Origin: Spirochaetaceae bacterium
GTDB lineage: Bacteria > Spirochaetota > Spirochaetia > UBA9216
DNA length: 15,609 nt
Direction: 5' to 3'
Assembly (NCBI GenBank): GCA_028527945.1
Contig: JAQQAK010000175.1
Location: 1 to 15,609 of the forward strand
Shown: positions 13,395 to 15,609 of the stretch, piece by piece
Layout: each line of letters begins with the position of its first letter
Numbering within the stretch: the stretch's first letter is position 1
Made by a program: the position numbers and the translations under genes
The notes under the pieces: generated by a model
What the model saw: the letters and a program-made list of their open reading frames with translations, nothing else
Database searches by the model: none
Told to the model about the DNA's origin: nothing

Positions 13395-14198
13395 ATGAAG
13401 TTATATATTTTAAACACAGGATATCTGGAAACAGATAAAAATAACGTTGTAGCTTGTGCAACTATCGGAACCTATGCCAAACCAAAGGTAACAAATGAAT
13501 GGATTAAGCTGCCTGTAATGGCATTTTTAATTGAAACAGAAACCGGCTACATTCTTTATGACACAGGAAGTCATCCTGATGCAATGAAAGGATACTGGCC
13601 GGAAGGCTTACAGCAAGTGTATCCGTTATATCAAAAAGAAGAAGAACGCCTTGAAAATCAGCTAAAACTGACTGGCGTAAAACCGGAAGACATAAAAACC
13701 GTTGTTGTATCTCATCTTCACCTGGATCACGCCGGTGGACTAAATTTATTAAAACACGCTGATGTATATGTTGCAAAAGCTGATTTTATGCATGCTCAAA
13801 CACAGGTTAGACTCAACCCTGATCCGGCAACTCATGGAGGCTATGTAAAAGCAGATCTGGATACACCGATAAAACAATTTCATCTCGTTGAAGATGATTT
13901 TGAGATAGCCCCCGGTGTTAAAGTTATAAATTTGCCGGGACATACTCCGGGATTGCTTGGGCTAATTTGTAACCTTGAAAACGAAGGCTCAGTTATTTTA
14001 CCCCAGGACTGTATATACACCCAAGAAATATATGAGCCGCCGGCAAAGGCTTCCGGTCTGCTTTATGACAGCCTGTCTTATTTCAAGTCAATTGAGAAAG
14101 TTAGAAAACTACAAAATGAGCTTAACGCAAAAGTAATTTTTGCCCATGATTATGAGTTTTTCAAAACTTTAAAAACAGCCCCGGAATTTTACAATTAG
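13395..14198 (+). CDS. Metallo-beta-lactamase-fold hydrolase, AHL-lactonase-like
   Basis: A 267-residue cytoplasmic zinc hydrolase. I start at the ATG at 13395 (MKLYILNTGYLETDKNN), with AAAGGA 5 nt upstream, and not at the in-frame GTG 18 bp earlier. The dinuclear metal motif SHLHLDHAGG gives His107, His109, Asp111 and His112. The remaining ligands are His183 in LPGHTPG, Asp205 in ILPQDCIYT and His251 in IFAHDYE, and Tyr208 matches the tyrosine used by the AiiA lactonase. This set is the arrangement of the N-acyl-homoserine lactonase subgroup. The natural substrate is uncertain: many relatives cleave other lactones or esters. It is a single-gene unit with its own promoter, divergent from the sulfur operon and followed by a weak terminator-like hairpin. 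Confidence 0.92.
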   Translation: MKLYILNTGYLETDKNNVVACATIGTYAKPKVTNEWIKLPVMAFLIETETGYILYDTGSHPDAMKGYWPEGLQQVYPLYQKEEERLENQLKLTGVKPEDIKTVVVSHLHLDHAGGLNLLKHADVYVAKADFMHAQTQVRLNPDPATHGGYVKADLDTPIKQFHLVEDDFEIAPGVKVINLPGHTPGLLGLICNLENEGSVILPQDCIYTQEIYEPPAKASGLLYDSLSYFKSIEKVRKLQNELNAKVIFAHDYEFFKTLKTAPEFYN

Positions 14199-14205
14199 AA
14201 AACAG

Positions 14206-14234
14206 TGCCACGGACTATAATTCAGCCTGTGGCA
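14206..14234 (+). terminator. Weak terminator-like hairpin after the lactonase gene
   Basis: TGCCAC (14206-14211) and GTGGCA (14229-14234) form a 6-bp stem with a 17-nt loop, 8 bp after the stop codon and followed by TTTAATTA. The long loop lowers confidence. Confidence 0.45.
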
Positions 14235-14255
14235 TTTAATTACAAAACAAGATAA

Positions 14256-14588
14256 ATCCAGTTAAACTCATCCCCGGTAACTAGCGTCAACTGGCGTGTC
14301 GCTATAGTCTTTTGTAATACGTTAACTGAATACTACAACTCAAATAATTCTGAAACTCTTAGCTGTGTTTATACTTCTGACTCAGATTATGACTTACCAT
14401 TAAGAGATTCAAGTGACGGCAACTATAGTGCTTCAGTCAATACTACAGAAAAAAGCTTTATCGCGCCTTTTGTTAATTCGGAAGCAACCGGGAGCCGCCT
14501 CCCCGGAAGCTATGAGTGGGAATGCGCGGCTCGATATATTGGTGAATATAGAAAAGCAGGGTTACGTCTATGTATGTCTTTAGAGTAA
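14256..14588 (+). pseudogene. Decayed fragment of a formylglycine-generating-enzyme-like (SUMF1/FGE-sulfatase) protein
   Basis: This frame has no usable start codon but reads 110 codons to TAA at 14586-14588. Its translation contains PVTSVNWRVAIVFCNTLTEY (from 14274), a variable SDSDYDLPLRDSSDG region, and GSRLPGSYEWECAAR. These are the standard middle blocks of SUMF1-domain proteins (PVTSVNW-DA--FCN-LTE ... RLPT-AEWE-AAR). The pattern resembles the many SUMF1-like proteins of treponemes. Both the N-terminal part and the C-terminal part, including the catalytic cysteine region, are missing, and an unrelated tail (YIGEYRKAGLRLCMSLE) follows. It is most likely a remnant left by deletion or recombination between family members. 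Confidence 0.8.
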
Positions 14589-14683
14589 AAGTTTACCTGC
14601 GACGCAAGGATAGTGTATTAAATAGCGATAAAGAGTTAATTGACAGTTATTATAAATTGGCCTATCGTTTATTAAATGAATAA
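14570..14683 (+). CDS. Possible 37-residue ORF upstream of the YkvA-like gene
   Basis: ATG at 14570 opens a frame of 37 codons (MYVFRVKVYLRRKDS through KLAYRLLNE) ending 2 nt before the ATG of the next gene. It is helical, charged and coherent in composition, but its Shine-Dalgarno (CAGGG about 8 nt upstream) is weak. It also overlaps the end of the SUMF1 fragment in another frame. It may be a short upstream ORF, the tail of a lost gene, or chance. I recognise no family. Confidence 0.3.
   Translation: MYVFRVKVYLRRKDSVLNSDKELIDSYYKLAYRLLNE
14640..14668 (+). promoter_or_regulatory. Candidate promoter of the YkvA-like gene
   Basis: Perfect TTGACA (14640-14645), 17-nt spacer, TATCGT (14663-14668, four of six). 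The predicted start near 14675 leaves only about 11 nt before the ATG at 14686 and no Shine-Dalgarno, so translation may be of the leaderless or coupled kind. Confidence 0.5.
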
Positions 14684-14685
14684 AC

Positions 14686-15609
14686 ATGCAATCCTTAAAG
14701 AGCCTAAAAAAATTCTTAAACTGTCTCAAAACATGGCAGAAAAAATGGGAAAAGAGGTTCTTAACAAACCAAATGAAATTAATAAAATAAAAGAGCAGCT
14801 TCCCAAAAAACTAAAAGGAGCAGTTAGCGGCTTAAAAGAGTTAATTACCAGGCTCTGGGAGGCCTTCATGTCTCCCGAAACCCCACTCCAGCTAAAGTTA
14901 TTTATAATCGGCTCTCTTGCATATTTAGTTGCGCCTATAGACATAATACCGGATGTACTGCCGGGTATAGGACTTTTAGACGACGCCCAGCTTCTTATTT
15001 TGGCCGGGCAATTATTGAGCCCCTATATAAAAAAAGACACGACAAAAATCAGTTACGATAAAATCGTAGAAAGCATTGATCCTAAAATTAAAGCTCTTGA
15101 AAAGAAAATAATGCTGAGATCTTTAATTAAACTTTTCATGTTTACCATAGGTGCTATTCTGTTAAAAATTTTTCCGGCTAACGTAATTATTTTCTACGTA
15201 TCTTCTATTTTAATAATTTCAAGCCTGTTATGGACTATAGCTCAATGGATAATAAATATAGCAAAACACCGCAAAAGAATTGCTAAATACATAAAAATCA
15301 CCTTTGAACAAAAATTCAAAATTGACAACATTATCAAAATAATATTTGAGATTGAGCTTGATAACTTTCAGAAGAACACTCAAAAAAGCAAAGGAAAAAC
15401 AAAAAAGACGGTTGGACAAAACTTTATGATGTTTCTATTAAAACAATGGAACAATGATAATCTGTTACAAACAGTTATTCCAACCTACGACGAACTTAAA
15501 ACTCTTTTAATTCAGCACTACAAAAAAAATTACATATTTCATCTTATCATTTTTATTGTATACCTTCTTTTGACAATCTTTATATTAAAACCATTTCTGT
15601 TAAATCTTT
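14686..15609 (+). CDS. YkvA/DUF1232-family membrane protein, C-terminus beyond the window
   Basis: A frame of 308 codons open to the right edge, which I read directly. An in-frame stop at 14677-14679 limits the start, and ATG 14686 is the first available; another ATG at 14734 is possible. Residues 1-60 are basic and helical. Residues 64-116 match the YkvA/DUF1232 signature: TPLQLKLFIIGSLAYLVAPI continuing into DIIPDVLPGIGLLDDAQLL, which contains the family core PIDIIPD. Further membrane segments appear at about 148-162, 166-190 and 284-303. A charged region at 195-282 with a basic QKSKGKTKK patch lies between them. DUF1232 proteins are usually about 100-150 residues, so this is a long version with an extra membrane and soluble part. 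The function of the family is not known. Confidence 0.85.

Noticed and set aside
1..15609. CRISPR array, tRNA or rRNA genes, insertion sequence
   Set aside because: I saw no regularly spaced direct repeats, no cloverleaf sequences with the conserved TTCGA-type arm, no rRNA segments and no transposase motifs on either strand.

Overview
This window comes from an AT-rich bacterium, most likely a spirochaete of the Treponema group. That placement is inference, not proof. It rests on three things: a formylglycine-generating-enzyme-like (SUMF1) gene fragment whose residue pattern is typical of treponemal proteins; a solute-binding protein with a cysteine-less export signal ending LFA-SGKQE; and the overall gene set. 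There is no CRISPR array, rRNA, tRNA, phage or intact insertion sequence.

Layout. (i) Positions 1-3936, all minus strand: a NikR-like regulator, then a complete FecB/FecC/FecE-type ABC importer (binding protein, permease, ATPase) for a metal chelate, siderophore or corrinoid, then a truncated conserved hypothetical gene that starts directly after the ATPase stop codon. A two-site element, GTGTCAC-N14-GTGTCAC, lies just upstream of the binding-protein gene and resembles a NikR operator. The NikR-like protein keeps only two of the four E. coli NikR nickel ligands. (ii) Positions 3937-4647: an AT-rich gap with inverted repeats, and a 61-residue SAP/Rho-N-like cysteine protein on the plus strand. 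(iii) Positions 4648-6827, minus strand: a COG2509-type FAD-dependent dehydrogenase and an orphan lipoprotein.

(iv) Positions 6881-12823, minus strand: a sulfur and methionine cluster transcribed metY > cysK > metA > nifS > mnmA > rrf2. MetA (predicted homoserine O-acetyltransferase) makes O-acylhomoserine and MetY sulfhydrylates it to homocysteine. CysK makes cysteine. NifS takes sulfur from cysteine, and MnmA can use that sulfur for tRNA 2-thiouridine. The Rrf2 protein has the three cysteines typical of Fe-S sensing members. Three copies of a 19-bp ACCyA...ATAGGT dyad lie at the two promoters of this block (two before metY, one before rrf2). They are good candidates for an Rrf2 operator controlling the whole cluster, including its own gene.

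(v) Positions 13002-15609, plus strand: an AHL-lactonase-type metallo-beta-lactamase-fold hydrolase with a strong promoter, a decayed SUMF1-family fragment, a very small ORF, and the start of a multi-spanning YkvA/DUF1232 membrane protein that runs off the right edge.

The two most interesting signals are the NikR-like regulator with an altered metal site beside its own probable operator and importer, and the repeated 19-bp dyad linking rrf2 to the methionine/cysteine operon.
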